64,000 nucleotides of DNA from positions 2,604,001 through 2,668,000 of the forward strand of contig JAHLEZ010000009.1 of the NCBI GenBank assembly GCA_020726505.1. Reading direction: 5' to 3'. The notes beneath the pieces are model-generated. The model was not told the DNA's origin. It made no database searches and was given only the letters and a program-made list of their open reading frames with translations. A program made the position numbers and the translations under genes. The stretch's first letter is position 1. Each line of letters begins with the position of its first letter. This document shows positions 47,061 to 58,315 of this stretch, piece after piece. This stretch comes from Leptodontidium sp. MPI-SDFR-AT-0119 (Eukaryota > Ascomycota > Leotiomycetes > Helotiales > Leptodontidiaceae).

Positions 47061-47432
47061 TTAATTGTATCTGTCTACGGTCTGGTTCACGAATTGCCTT
47101 ATGTTTGGATTGAAAAGCGGCTTGATGGTCAAATCTGAACCTTCGACTGCAATAGAATATGCCATAACCCGTGGTTGACACTCGATTGTTGGTAAACCAT
47201 AGTCGAAAATGATATCAACTTGTTCCAACTTCTTGTCATCCACCTTCTTGTCATCTAACTTCTTGTCGTCCGAGATCCTCGTAATAAGGTGTATGATTTT
47301 CGTTTCATCGGTAATAGATAGACTATCGCAAAGCTTTTTGATCAATTCCGTATCAGCCTTGTCCAGTGTGGGGAATAGTGTGACCGTTAGCGTCACCACC
47401 ACCGTAATACAATACAGTACGGTATAATACAA
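47061..47432 (-). CDS. hypothetical protein with a DDKK repeat
   Basis: Open frame of 123 codons with a soluble, protein-like composition after residue 20 (ELIKKLCDSLSITDETK, IIHLITRISDDKKL). A 15-bp minisatellite encodes DDKKL-DDKKV-DDKKL, and the C-terminus reads NPNIRQFVNQTVDRYN. The true start is uncertain because the first 20 residues come from TAC/TAT-rich repetitive DNA (47390-47440). No homologue recognised; it could be a gene fragment. Confidence 0.3.
   Translation of the reverse strand: MYYTVLYCITVVVTLTVTLFPTLDKADTELIKKLCDSLSITDETKIIHLITRISDDKKLDDKKVDDKKLEQVDIIFDYGLPTIECQPRVMAYSIAVEGSDLTIKPLFNPNIRQFVNQTVDRYN
47227..47271. repeat. 15-bp minisatellite, three copies
   Basis: Units AACTTCTTGTCATCC, ACCTTCTTGTCATCT and AACTTCTTGTCGTCC, in phase with the minus-strand frame (DDKK repeats). 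Confidence 0.85.
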
Positions 47433-47938
47433 TACAGCTACCTGTAATCGTACCGAATTTGAAAATCCGTACGCACTGTACGATGCGATGGCGTAGGCCG
47501 TAATACGGTATAGTATACGGCGTAATCCAGGGGTTGGCGTTGAGGCTCAAATGCGGCCGAAATAAGCTTATCCCCGCAAAACGCAAGGGCCTGCAGTAGA
47601 CCTACCTGATACTTAAGCTCTATTACCTTTTAGTGCATCAACGCCCTAACCTAGAAAATTTTATGAAATTAATATCTTAATCTCAGGCTTTTAGAATATA
47701 TAAAAATCATAATTGTTGGCCTAGTAGTTGTTAAGTAATTAATAATAGTAGTATACGATATCTCTTTGTGCACTTCTAAATATTTTCACCTCTCCATAAA
47801 TTGTAAACATAAGGATATAAAATCAACCTCTTGCCCTAATATTACCGAACCTGTTACACAAAGTTCCTAAGTCCTAAGGATTGGATAAATGAATCGGCCG
47901 GCAAGCTAAAAAGTAGGTATATATCTCTTCCTTATATT
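47433..47938. other. repetitive and AT-rich spacer
   Basis: 47395-47530 has imperfect repeats of GGTATAATACAATAC and CCGTAATACGGTATA type. 47600-47930 is AT-rich without open frames. Confidence 0.45.
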
Positions 47939-47939
47939 C

Positions 47940-48260
47940 GATGAGTCCGAACTGACGGCAACTAGGGACTCAACTCCGGCCGGCGACGAGTACCTCCGAT
48001 ATATTCGGATACCTCCCCAGAGCGTTGGCGATCCACGTAAGTGGTGGCTCCTCCCGAAGCGACAACGGGACTACTCCAATCTCTCCAAAATAGCCCTTGA
48101 TATGCTCTTAATTCCTGCTATGTCTGCCTCGGTTGAAAGGTTATTCTCTTCAGCTAATATCACGGTATCTGACCGCCGAAATCGGTTAGACCCACGTACA
48201 ATTGAGGCGGTTGAGTGCTTGAAATCCTGGTTGAAACTTAAGGAGCTCCGATTGGATTAG
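47940..48260 (+). pseudogene. hAT transposase C-terminal fragment
   Basis: 107 in-frame codons without stop until TAG at 48258-48260. Seen: GDPRKWWLLPKRQRDYSNL, then IALDMLLIPAMSASVERLFS and SSANITVSDRRNRLDPRTI, the hAT C-terminal dimerisation domain (typical P.SA..ER.FS....+S..R..L). It ends IEAVECLKSWLKLKELRLD. The catalytic part is missing upstream. It is less AT-rich than the hAT element at 49710, so it is a different family. Confidence 0.85.
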
Positions 48261-48359
48261 ATGTGAGACTGGGGGTATAATATAGGTTGGAACATAAATC
48301 GGCCCGGAGACGAAACTGCGGGTGTTCATCTCGAGTCAGCCGGACTTGACTATTAAACG

Positions 48360-49709
48360 CCTCTTTGTATAGGAAAAGTTCTTTATTACGGTAAAGAGTA
48401 CGTCTTTAGAGACATTTATAAAAGGCATTAAGTTATACCTCGACATCTATATAAAGCATTTACTAGTTGAAAGTGACTAGGAGTATAAGTGGCTCGTATC
48501 TTAGATACTCGAAAAGTCGAATGGTAATTTTCTTTAGAGTTTTCTAGTAGTAAAAAAGCTTAAAGACAATTTTAGTTAAGAGTAAATAATCGAAATACTA
48601 CGCTTAGTGCCAAAAGGGATTAACGATCTTTACTCCAAGATCGTTCATATTATTACGACAAGAAAAAGTAATACTAATATTATTAAGTTAATCCTAAGAT
48701 AAGTCGCGTGCACTTCTTAGCCTCTTATTATTAACAAATTAAGAGAGGCTCTTACACTTAACATCAAGTAAATAATTTTATTACTAGAGAAGACCGCTAG
48801 TGCCATTTATAATTACCTTGTTTATATAAACAATACTAGTCGGGTTTATACAAAGGACTATTTATTTCGAATAAGAGCTTTAGGGGATCTTAATCTTGTT
48901 TTTAATTATACTAAAGAATATAAAAAGATTACGAAAATATATCTAAACTTCCTTTATAGTAATATCCTAAAAGCTATTCGTTACTATTAGCCGAGTATAA
49001 GTATATAAGAAATAATACAATCTATCTTTACGAGTTATACTATTTTATACTTCTTTAACTATCTTGCCTGAGGTACCTTTTTAAATAATTAGTATTTAAT
49101 TATACCAAACAAGTTCTTTTTAACAAATTCGTTAACATAGATCGAACTTATTATAACGTAATATAATCTTAGCCTACTAATAAAAACTACGAAAAATCTT
49201 AAGGCTTTTATAAAGAGAAGAGCCAAGTATAAGTCCCCTCTTAGAAAAGAAGTTCAAAACATCTTAAAATAAGCAAACGACTTAATACGCCTAATAAAAT
49301 AATTCGGTCGGGCACTCTTTTTTACCTCACTAGCGATTTACTTCTTAATACTATTTATATGTCCTTTTAAATTTATAATCTCCTGAAATTTCGCTAAGTA
49401 CCTAAGACCTTTAAAACTTGTTAACTTTTTTAAGTTTAATTAAGATAATAAGTTATATTATATTAATTACACATATACGCAAGCCCTTTACATCACTTAC
49501 GACGTAAACAATTTTATTATTAGACTTAGTATCGACTATGTCTACGTTTACTACGACAAAACTTTTAACAAGATTTTCGCCCTTAATTATAATAAGTAAA
49601 TTTACTATTTAACATTTTCACACGTTAAGAGACTTTTTACTACTAAAAGCTAAAAGAAGGTTAGTGTTTAGGATTTAAGTAGCGGAGTACGCCTTTAAAC
49701 TACTTTATT
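48360..49709 (+). pseudogene. RIP-damaged NACHT (NLR-like STAND) gene
   Basis: Plus-strand reading with scattered stops. Recognised: LETFIKGIKLYLDIYIKHLL, a VPKGINDLYSKIVHII segment, ILR-VACTS-PLIINKLREAL (the winged-helix/C-terminal part of fungal NACHT domains: L..LP.GL..LY..IL....ILRWV..A.RPLTI.EL..AL), TKNLKAFIKRRAKYKSPL, NDLIRLIKQFGRALFFTS, a LSIDYVYVYYDKTF-like stretch and KKVSVQDLSSGVRL, consistent with start of a WD/propeller region. The P-loop is not recognisable; the 5' part is lost. It is cut off by the hAT terminus at 49710. Intact relatives sense non-self and trigger heterokaryon incompatibility or defence. Confidence 0.65.
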
Positions 49710-49860
49710 CAGCGTGTCAAATGAATAGACTAGAATAGAATAATACGTGATTATTCTATTCTATTCAACAAAATTAGCTCTTATTCTATTCTACTTAACT
49801 AATATTAGGTTATTATTCTATTCTAGTTAAATAACGCTGAATAGTTGCTGAGTAAGGGGC
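49710..49860. repeat. left terminal and subterminal repeats of the hAT element
   Basis: 12-bp TIR followed by several copies of TATTCTATTCT(A) in both orientations up to about 49835. Confidence 0.85.
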
Positions 49861-50274
49861 TAGCTAGCCAATTAGAGCCTCTCGCTTAATTTAAGGTTCG
49901 GGAGGTACGGTAGCTTTACCCAATTTAGAAAGGTTTCTGCACCTAACGCTTATCAAGCGGGGCTAGCGATAAGGAACCTTCAAGAATCAACTCGTAAAAT
50001 CTCACCTATTCTAGCTTTATTAATTACAAATTAAACTATTAGTAATTATAATTGATCAATTATTAATACGTTCGATTGTAATTAATATTATAAATCACTA
50101 GAATTTATTAGATAATTATAGAATCATTTGATTCTTTATATAAACACTTGATTTCTTATCTAAAGTTGACTTTTTCTTTACTTCAATATCATTACCTTTA
50201 TAATAACTACTTGTTATTACAACTACTACTTATTATTACAACAACTACTTATATATATTATATATATCTTAAAT

Positions 50275-52970
50275 ATGTCTCAATCTACCTTAAATATCAA
50301 GCAAAATTCAGTCGACTTTAAGCTTGAACCTCTTAATCAACAAGCTCCTTTATTTAAGTATAAATACTTAGAAAAAACTCTCGATCCCGCTAAGCCTAAT
50401 CCAGAAAAGTTAGAAAACTATCGAACTGTTACTATTAAGTGTTTAGTAAAAGGTTGCACGTAAGTAATTCTATTAACTTTTTAAAAAGATAATTACTAAT
50501 GATTAATTATAGTAAAAAGTGGATTAATCAAAAAGTCAACGCTCCTACTAGTAACTATTATAGTCACTTTCGATTCGTTCATAAAGCTATTAATATAGAA
50601 GCTTTAAAAAAACGATATTGACCCTAGTAAGTGTCTTTATTTATTTACTATTTATTATTAAATAATTACTAATTTTAAAAGGATCAATTATATCGGATTC
50701 TACGACCGAAAGCTCTAGTCAATTTAGCTTAGAGCAATCTTTTAATAAGAGACAAAAACTAGACGAATCAAAAGAAGAGGAAGAAGTTCAGACTTTTATT
50801 ATAAGTCACTTTAAAAAATTACTTCTTAATTTTATCGTCTCGAATAATATATCGTTTCGAGCGGTAACTACGCCTAGTTTTCGAAGACTTCTTGCGTATT
50901 TACATCAGTTAGTATTTACAGCCTTTTAAATATAAGATTAATAACTAATTATTTATAGCGAAGTGCCTTTATTATATTCTCAAGTTCTTACTGACGAACT
51001 TACGCTTCAATTTAATAATACTAAAAGCCTTATTAAAGACTTATTAGTTAAGCAAAAGAAATCACAAGGGGGGTTTTCCCTTACTTTAGACGCTTGGACG
51101 GCTATAAATCAAGACGCTTACCTAGGAATTACAATGTAAGTCTTTTATAATTTAGATTTCTTTATTAATAACTAATTAATTTTATAGTCATTGGATAGAC
51201 GCTGAGTTTAATATAAACTCTAAGTTATTAGCTATGCGAGATTTAGCCGAAAAACACTCAGGGGCTTATATGAATAAAGTCTTATTAGAGGCCTTAAAAG
51301 ACTTTGATATCGAGTATAATATAATAAGGTAAGTTCTGTTTTATCCTATTATTAATAATAATTAACTAATTATATTTTAGTATAACTCGAGATAACGCTT
51401 CTTCAAACGATACCTTAATTACGGCTTTTATTAAGCATTATGCTAAAGAGGCCATTAAATTTCAAGGAGATACGCCGTGTATTGCTCACGTGCTTAACTT
51501 AGTCGTTCAAGATATATTAAAAGGTCTTATTAAAAAAGACTACGATACTTCTTATTTAAACGATATATATAACGTTGAAAATAACGAAGAAGATCACGAA
51601 ACAAGTAAGTAATTATACTCTTTAACTTATTAATTAAAATATATTAACTTTATAAAGACTTTTCAATTTGGAAAAAGATTCGAAAGATTATAATCGGTCT
51701 TAAATACGGGCAAGAAAATAAGCGAATATTACAAGCTCAAATACAAGCACATAATATCGAGAAGCCTAGGCTTCCTCAACTCGGTAAGTTTTTTATTCTT
51801 TATTATATATTTATGTATTTATATATATATTAACTATTATTAGATCAAAAAACAAGGTGGTCTTCAACATATTATATGTTAAAGAACTTTTTACACCTTT
51901 ACGAACCGATTAAGGCTACTATAAATAGCTCTACTTCAACCTTTACAAATAATTCACTATTACTTACGGATATCGAAATCACGTGGCTAGAAAATGTATT
52001 AGCTATATTAGCTATCTTCGTTAAAGCTACTACGAAATTACAAGCCGAGAACTACCCGACGATTTATTATATTATTCCAGAGGTATTTCTTATATATACG
52101 AAATTAGAGAATTTTAGGGCAAATCTTCAAGTAAGTTTATTATCTTATTATTTATAAATTAATTATATACTAACTTTTAATAGGATAAGCTATTTATCGA
52201 TGCTATTAATAGCGGTATAGCAAAGCTTCGGAAATATTACCCTCGATTAGGAATTTTAGATAATAAAAGTAAAAACTTTTATATATCTTTAATCCTTGAT
52301 CCTAGACTTAAAGAGGAAGGTCTTAAAGCTTTAGGCCTTTCTACTGGTTTTATTAGCGATATTAAAGCTCGCTTAAAGACTGATTTCGACGTGTAAGTAA
52401 ATCCTCTCTTTTTATATAAAAAATTAACTTACTAATATTATATAGTTATAAAGCAGACTATTTACGAGATAATCCTATAATCGATAACGACGGAGATATT
52501 AATATATACGACGCCGAAGATATAGACGAGCTAGGTATATACGCTAGCGGCGATGACGACTTAGAAGAAGACGAATTAACCGCTTACTTAAGCGAAAAAA
52601 GGCCTAATAAAAATGTAAGTAAACTTACCTTTTTAAATTATAATTAATATTAAATCTAACTTATATATAGTCAAAAATAAGGCCATTAGATTATTGGCGA
52701 CTTAATAAAGAGAAGTATAAAATATTATCTCAAGTTGCTAGGAAATATTTACAAATTCCGGCTAGCTCGGCCGCTAGTGAACGATTTTTTAGTCAAGGGG
52801 CTCTTATTATATCTAAGCTAAGAAATAGGCTTAGTAAAGAGACTTTTGAGAAGATAATTTGCCTTAAAAGTTGGGGAATATTAGACGACGAAGAAGGAAA
52901 AGAATATAAAGCAGTAATAAAAGGCTTAGATATAGAAGATAATCCCTTTTATATTAAAGAAAAAAGTTAA
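50275..52970 (+). CDS. hAT transposase, 11 exons, one frameshift
   Basis: Exons: 50275-50459, 50513-50626, 50682-50907, 50959-51135, 51188-51328, 51381-51604, 51658-51783, 51844-52130, 52184-52392, 52446-52614 and 52671-52970. Ten introns of 51-60 bp, nearly all GTAAGT ... AG. One extra A in the A7 run 50606-50612 (exon 2) shifts the frame and leads to TGA; with six A the exons make 2,157 nt, 718 aa, and all other junctions close in phase. Domains: BED-like zinc finger (Cys 56, Cys 61, His 80, His 85); RNase H-like core with TLDAWTA (Asp 219) and TRDNASSND (Asp 285); the TRWSSTYYML segment; C-terminal dimerisation motif PASSAASERFFSQG (about 649-662) and RNRLS. Residue numbers assume six A. 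As read the copy is probably inactive, but it is a single base away from open; sequencing error is possible. Confidence 0.88.
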
Positions 52971-53203
52971 TTATTTAGTTATTTAGTTATTTAGTTAGTT
53001 ATTAGTTAATTATAATTTTACCTAGTAAAAGTCTTTTATCTTTTATTCTTTCTAAAAATAGAGCTGAATAGTTGAATATTAGTTAACTAACTAAAAATAA
53101 CTATTCTATTCAAGTCAAATATCTGTTATTCATATTCTATTCTATTCTAGTTAACTAGAATAGAATATTAGTTAACTAGTTTGAATAATCTTTTGACACG
53201 CTG
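52971..53203. repeat. right terminal and subterminal repeats of the hAT element
   Basis: 3' UTR, then repeated TTAGTTAACTA and TATTCTATTCTA motifs and the 12-bp TIR at 53192-53203. Confidence 0.85.
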
Positions 53204-54301
53204 GTGGAGTTGAAGCGAGTACATCATATCCGCAGAGTCCGTCGACCCAAATATATGCATATTTCCTCCCGACTTGCGCACGTAACTCGTTGACAAGATC
53301 CGGGTTCCTGGTGGAGTAAAGGCCATGGTGTGGATTGTCGCCTGCGTCGGCTGAGAAGTTCAAGACGCAATTCTGATAGACAGATGCCATTTCCGTCGCG
53401 TGCTTCAACCAGTCGTCCTTGGAACCCTCTCCGGATTGAATGATGCATAAGCTGTCAATCCACAGATATCCTATACCTAGCCACCGGGTTACATCAATAG
53501 CGTCCGCAAATGTCTTCGGGAGCGAGTCATTTGGAATTCCCTTGGAAAGCTGACGTATATTTGATGCTGTTAGAACGAGGAAGGGCTGGTTTTTCCCCCA
53601 ACAGTGGCTTAGTGTTGCATACGGTTCAGTTAACTCCTCTTCTTGGGTAATCACAAGTCTGGCGGTCCCTTGCCGTACGTCAATGAGCCGTTTTGGGTAC
53701 CAATTACCGGTGGCTCTAGCCGAGCAAAGCTTGTGAGATGCACGACAAGTCTGAAGCCAGTACCTAGCAAGCTGTAGAACGCGTTCTTCCGACGTAGACG
53801 CAGCCGTCTTGATCCGATCGTACCCTCGATATGTCGGCGGCCGCTCAATCGACCAGTAGACTTGGCTATCGCCATACCTAGTAGATCTCTCAGGCCAGCC
53901 ATAAGCTGATATATGCGCCGCCATTCCATGTCCATGTCGTGCAAGATTCTTCAGCCTGAGAGCTCGAAGGAATTTTTCGGACCCGTTCCAGCATTACCAG
54001 GCAGATCCTACATCCTCGCTGAGCGGCTACGATAAGATCTTCCTTTGCTTGATGGTGCTGATGAGTTGAGAAGGGTGACCCGTACTCACTCCATTCGCGG
54101 TCAGAGCGCCTTGGCCGCTCGATTTGGCGCAGCATGTACTGGCAGGTCTCGCAGAGTGCTGGCCTTTGAAGGAGTCAGAGTTATGCCGTGAATCTTTGGG
54201 CGTACATAAGCCACATACGAGTCTTCTATCTCCCTATCTGACGTGGCCCATAGCGAAGAAGTTGCAGACTTCAGAGTGTCGAAAAGAGTCCAGAAACTCA
54301 T
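53204..54301 (-). pseudogene. HET-domain (heterokaryon incompatibility) gene, frameshifted and truncated
   Basis: Start ATG near 54301 (MSFWTLFDTLKSATSS). The N-terminal zone has ETCQYMLRQIERP and EDLIVAAQRGCRICLVMLE, the Cys-containing lead found in many fungal HET proteins; the HET domain follows with VLQLARYWLQTCRASHKLC, RLVITQEEE, PYATLSHCWGKNQPFLVLT, FADAIDVTRWLGIGYLWID and SLCIIQSGEGSKDDWLKHA. The two parts are in different frames, the change lying near 53900-53925, and 5' frames around 54135-54165 also do not join cleanly; an intron could account for one but I find no good splice pair for both. The gene ends abruptly at the hAT terminus (53203). The HET core itself is open for 250 codons. 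Confidence 0.8.
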
Positions 54302-54869
54302 GATCAAGATAAGATAGCGTCTCTGCGGTTGGGGCCAATGTAGAGAAGATAGCGGTGCCAAGAGTGTGAGATCACTGAGCGGGTACTACATAAAGGTAGG
54401 CACTCAAACCAGAGGGAGTAGACATCCCCGCTTATGGCCAGAGCTAGCTCTATATGGCTAGATTTGACTCCTTCGCTTATTTCTACACGTGACTGGATAT
54501 AACTGCCTAAGGCCCAAAAAAATAACATCCGTGAGCCTTAAGAGAAAACGGCTTTATTCCCTGATATTACATACCTTTGCGTTACATCGCTCAATTCCTA
54601 AAAGTCTGCTTACTTCCTCGCACATATAATTTATCCTCCTTATATAAATTATCGAACTTCTAAGTATAAAAGCCAGTATTAAATTAGTTTATAAATCTAA
54701 ATTAATGTTTTAATTAAGATTAATAAGACTTTCCTCACCTTTCGATACGTTAAATAACCACATCTTATTCTCAAAAATTAGTGTATATCTCGTAATTATT
54801 GGAAAGTGAGAGAAGAGAACTATAATTCACTCGCATTAACTCATTCGAGATGAAGATATATACCTTTCT
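54302..54869. other. HET upstream region and AT-rich DNA
   Basis: 54302-54540 may hold the HET promoter; 54560-54869 is AT-rich and RIP-like. Nothing else recognised. Confidence 0.45.
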
Positions 54870-55171
54870 TGTTACGACCTCCGATGCGCCTCGTATTCTA
54901 ACCGACACGGCTCGTAGCATCGGCTGGCTATGCGACGGCGCTAAGCCTAATTAGGAGGACTAGGTGGCGAGCATACGACATGTTGACGTGAATGGCACTC
55001 GACTACGCTAGGCCCCATTAGGAGGGTCCTTCATGTATATATACTAGAGCTCTCTCTTACAAAGAGCTCCCCTTTCCTCCTTGTCTTTTCATCTCGATTC
55101 TGAGCGTAGCTTTAGGTCCAAATACAAAGCTAGAGTCAACTCGCCGTATTAACCTATTGCCAGCCGTAACA
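54870..55171 (-). repeat. solo LTR (302-bp family), inverted copy
   Basis: TGTTACGACC ... CAGCCGTAACA, 302 bp, reverse complement of the solo LTR at 21360-21661 with scattered substitutions. Perfect target duplication TTTCT (54865-54869 and 55172-55176). Confidence 0.93.
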
Positions 55172-55176
55172 TTTCT

Positions 55177-55959
55177 AGGAGATGAAAATGAAAAGGTTTC
55201 TTAATTTAAAATATATTAATTCCTCATTAGAGATAATATTAACCGAGAGCAACATATCATCGAACGAGAAGTAAAACTCCTATTCCTAAGTCATCGAGTT
55301 GTACTCCTCCCCTTCATCTCACATAACACGCAAATCCATCCCCTTATTCTCTCTATACGAAACAGTTGATCCTCCTACGTAAACCAGACATACATACTCC
55401 TTGATGAACTTATTAACGTATCCGTTATCCGTTCCCTCGCTCGTCAGCTACCAAGTACCTGCCCCCTCTCGAATGTGGCTCCGTGGCCGGAAAAGTATGT
55501 TTTTTTTTTACTGCCAAAAAAACCCCTAATCTGGATTCTACAGCCTTCCACTCCCTCGTTCCTAGAATATCCTTAAGTCAAAAATACAGGACTTTGAATA
55601 AATAGAATAAAAAGATATAGATAGAGGGGAATCAGATGTTAACGAATTCTTCCAGGGAGGGCTCAGAGTGCTAGGAGCGCTCCCTGTGCTGTAGGGTTCC
55701 AGTCTCTCTCTTGCTTCTCACAATCTCCGAAAAGTCCATCATCAGCCTCTCAAAAAAAAAAAAAAAAAGAAGTATACATTTCAGGGACCCTAGCTACGCT
55801 CTTGCTCGAGCTTCACTTCAAATTCCATTCCCCAAAAAAACGGCCACGGTCCCGATACTAATACATACACAGACACACCCCCATCCGCGCCAGAAAACGC
55901 CATCGATCAACCCCTCCATGCATGCATGCAAAGAAAAGAACTTCCGTCGGTCCATTCCA
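55177..55959. other. transition from repeat-rich to core DNA
   Basis: 55177-55480 is still AT-rich. From about 55500 the composition becomes ordinary. Poly(A) tract of 17 at 55752-55768. CATGCATGCATGC at 55917-55929. It contains the SF3A1 3' region, transcribed leftward. Confidence 0.5.
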
Positions 55960-57721
55960 TCATTTCTTATCCCCAAACTTCTGATGAATAGCCCTGATCT
56001 GCTCCTCCACGTTAACATTCTGCATCATGTCCAGACGACGATCGCCCTTCTCAGGCGCAACGCCATCATAGATCGTAGCCGCCTTCTTCCTCCGCGCGAG
56101 CTCCTCTTCCGAGATGATAGGTTGGCCAGTGACGCCGTCGAAGAGATCGCTGCGCTGGCTGGCGAGGCGCTTGAGGTTGTTGGCGACGTCTTGGGTGGAC
56201 AGGTTGGTGGTGGCGTAGCGGCTGTCTGCTTTGGCTTTCTGTTCTTTCCAGCGGGGATCGAGGAGTTCGACTGTGGGGTGTTTTTTGTTAGCTATCTATC
56301 ATTTCTCGGAAGTAAAAATATGAGAGGAAGGAAAAGGAAAAGGAGAAGGGAATACGTACTTCTCATGTGTTCCTCGAGCTCGTTAGCAGGCATTTGTGTC
56401 CTACAGTTTGGACACAAGACCATATTCTGCTTGTTTGCTGCTCGGGCAGCTGCTCTCGGCACATAGTTCTCCTTGATCTTCATCGGTGCAGCGCCACCCT
56501 TTGCTTCAGCTTGTGCTTGCTGAGCACGCTGTCTAGCCTCTGTTCTTTCACGGATCCGCTGCTCTTCCTCGTCCTCTTCCTCTGAGTTGCGCATCTGAGT
56601 ATCTTGGGACTGTGGCTGATATGCAGGTTGAGGCACTGGTGGAGGAGTCATTTGCTGTGGTTGCTGTGGTTGTTGTGGGTAAGCGTTGTAGTAGTCTGTA
56701 TCCTCTGGCATAGCTTCCTCAATGCGCATATTATGCGAACTGACAGACATCATAGCCTTCTGATCCAGGGAGGCAAATTGCAGCTCTGAGAGGGATGTTG
56801 GAGGTGGGAGAGGCGCCTGGTCGTCTGCTTCGGTGAAAACAACCGTCTCAACAACCACGAAATCATGCCAATCAATCTGCTGGTATGAAGTCTTCTCCTT
56901 CTCAGCCTCCTCTTCCTTCTTCGCCTTCTGCTCATCCTGGAACTTGAACCACTCTGCCCTTTGCCTCGCCCGGCCCAGAACGTGAAACTTGTCATCAACA
57001 TTCGCCTGTAACTCCTTGATCCGTAACTGCTGTAGCTTTCCACCCTCGCCATCCATGCCACCAGCCCTCAACAGCGCCGTATATTGATCGATCAGCCTCT
57101 GAAAGAAACTGTGTAGAGTATGGTTCGGGCGCAAGAAATCGAACTGGTAATTCCCCGTCTCCCTCTGCGACAGAGTCGTCATGAACTGCCTCCCATTCTT
57201 CGCCACAAACAGCGCCGTCAATCGCACAACCTCCAGATCCTGCGCGCTGATGTTCGGCATCCGCGCCGAGAAGTGGAACTCGGGGGGTTCAGGCGGTCCT
57301 TTGGGCTTCTCGGCCTCGACTTCTGCCTCTCCAGCTCTGCCAGCTGCTACGGCCGTTCCTCTCCCTTCCTTGATCTCGCTGAGTCGCCATAGGTAGTATG
57401 CGTTGTACGAATCGTTCGGGCTGAGGAAGGAGAATTTCGGGTTGTGCTTTTCCTTCTCGCGGATACGGTCTATCGCCATCAGCTCAATCCTCTTGCAAGC
57501 CAGAAACATTGGAACATACCTTCAAAGACATGGCCATTTCGCGCCACATATCCTGCCGTCTTTTCAAGGATAGCTAAAGAAGGTCAGCAGATGTTGAAGT
57601 GAGTCTGGACCTGGGCCGCGCGCGCACCTTTGATCTCTCTTGGTGGCAGCACAACGCCTGCAGGCGCTTTTATATCCTCAAGCACCGCGATTGAATCGCC
57701 ATTCGTAGCTGAAGGAGCCAT
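55960..57721 (-). CDS. SF3A1/PRP21: splicing factor 3A subunit 1 (SF3a120/Prp21)
   Basis: U2 snRNP component needed for prespliceosome formation, nuclear. Four exons: 57628-57721, 57520-57573, 56360-57469 and 55960-56270; introns 54, 50 and 89 bp. The exons sum to 1,569 nt, 522 aa. Two SURP (SWAP) modules: ILEKTAGYVARNGHVFED with FSFLSPNDSYNAYYLWRL (about 33-85) and VRLTALFVAKNGRQFMTTL with FDFLRPNHTLHSFFQRL (about 145-200). A charged helix, the PRP21-like region with SYQQIDWHDFVVVETV, a Gln/Pro-rich linker, MVLCPNCRTQMPANELEEHM (zinc-knuckle-like) and a conserved C-terminus ending VEEQIRAIHQKFGDKK. The first donor is GTGCGC, weaker than the others. The human ubiquitin-like C-terminal domain is absent, as I expect for fungi. 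3' neighbour of SEC2 on the same strand. Confidence 0.95.
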
Positions 57722-58315
57722 GCTGGATGGCTTGTGAATCGTGGAGGCGACAAAGTCGAAGAGGGTCTGTCAATCGTGTGAGGTAACGGGAGGTTTTGGC
57801 CTGCCGCTAAGAAATTTGCAGCCTTGCCTGAACCCAGCCAATTGGAACGTTGGCCTTGTACCAGCTCAATGTCCTCCTACCATTTCATGACATTCACTCT
57901 TCAACCAAGTCAGCCTGTGCAATGGATTGTGGTAGATACTGCTCATTATCAGCTATCAATTTATAGGACTGCAAGCTGCACAGTGAGGCGGAAACATTTC
58001 AAAGACACAAGTATGCAGGAGAAAAAGTGCAGATAAAGTATGTATTATCTCATCCATCATCACGCTCTTCTAATCTATGCTATGCTCCCCGAGCGACCCT
58101 TTGGCATTATCTCATTAGCCAATAATTATGTTCAACAGGTATGTTCCCCGAGCAAGCCCAAACTCCCGATCCCGATCCATACCAGTGTCGTGGCTCCTGA
58201 GACGCCATGCACAATACAAAAACCCAAACTCCACCTTTTTTGTCGAGGCCCGTTTCCCTCCCAGTAAATACACATTAAAGAAAAGTTATACCAGGTTCTG
58301 GTGGTCCCTGCTCAC

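Larger units (their letters stand above)
49710..53203 (+). mobile_element. nearly intact hAT DNA transposon
   Basis: 3,494 bp with perfect 12-bp terminal inverted repeats CAGCGTGTCAAA (49710-49721) / TTTGACACGCTG (53192-53203). Both subterminal regions are dense in TATTCTATTCTA/TAGAATAGAATA and AGTTAACTA motifs, typical of transposase-binding arrays. It encodes an 11-exon transposase. The 8 bp flanking each end (ACTTTATT left, GTGGAGTT right) do not match, so no target duplication is seen; left flank is an NLR pseudogene and right flank a HET gene. Very AT-rich, but unlike the copia elements it is not riddled with stops. Confidence 0.92.

Noticed and set aside
50513..50635. Programmed frameshifting at the A7 run of the hAT transposase
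   Set aside because: hAT transposases are not known to use recoding, and a simple A insertion or sequence error is the plainer explanation.
55711..56466. 251-codon plus-strand ORF
   Set aside because: Low-complexity reading opposite to the SF3A1 exons and 3' region; no start context, no domain, and the minus-strand gene explains it.
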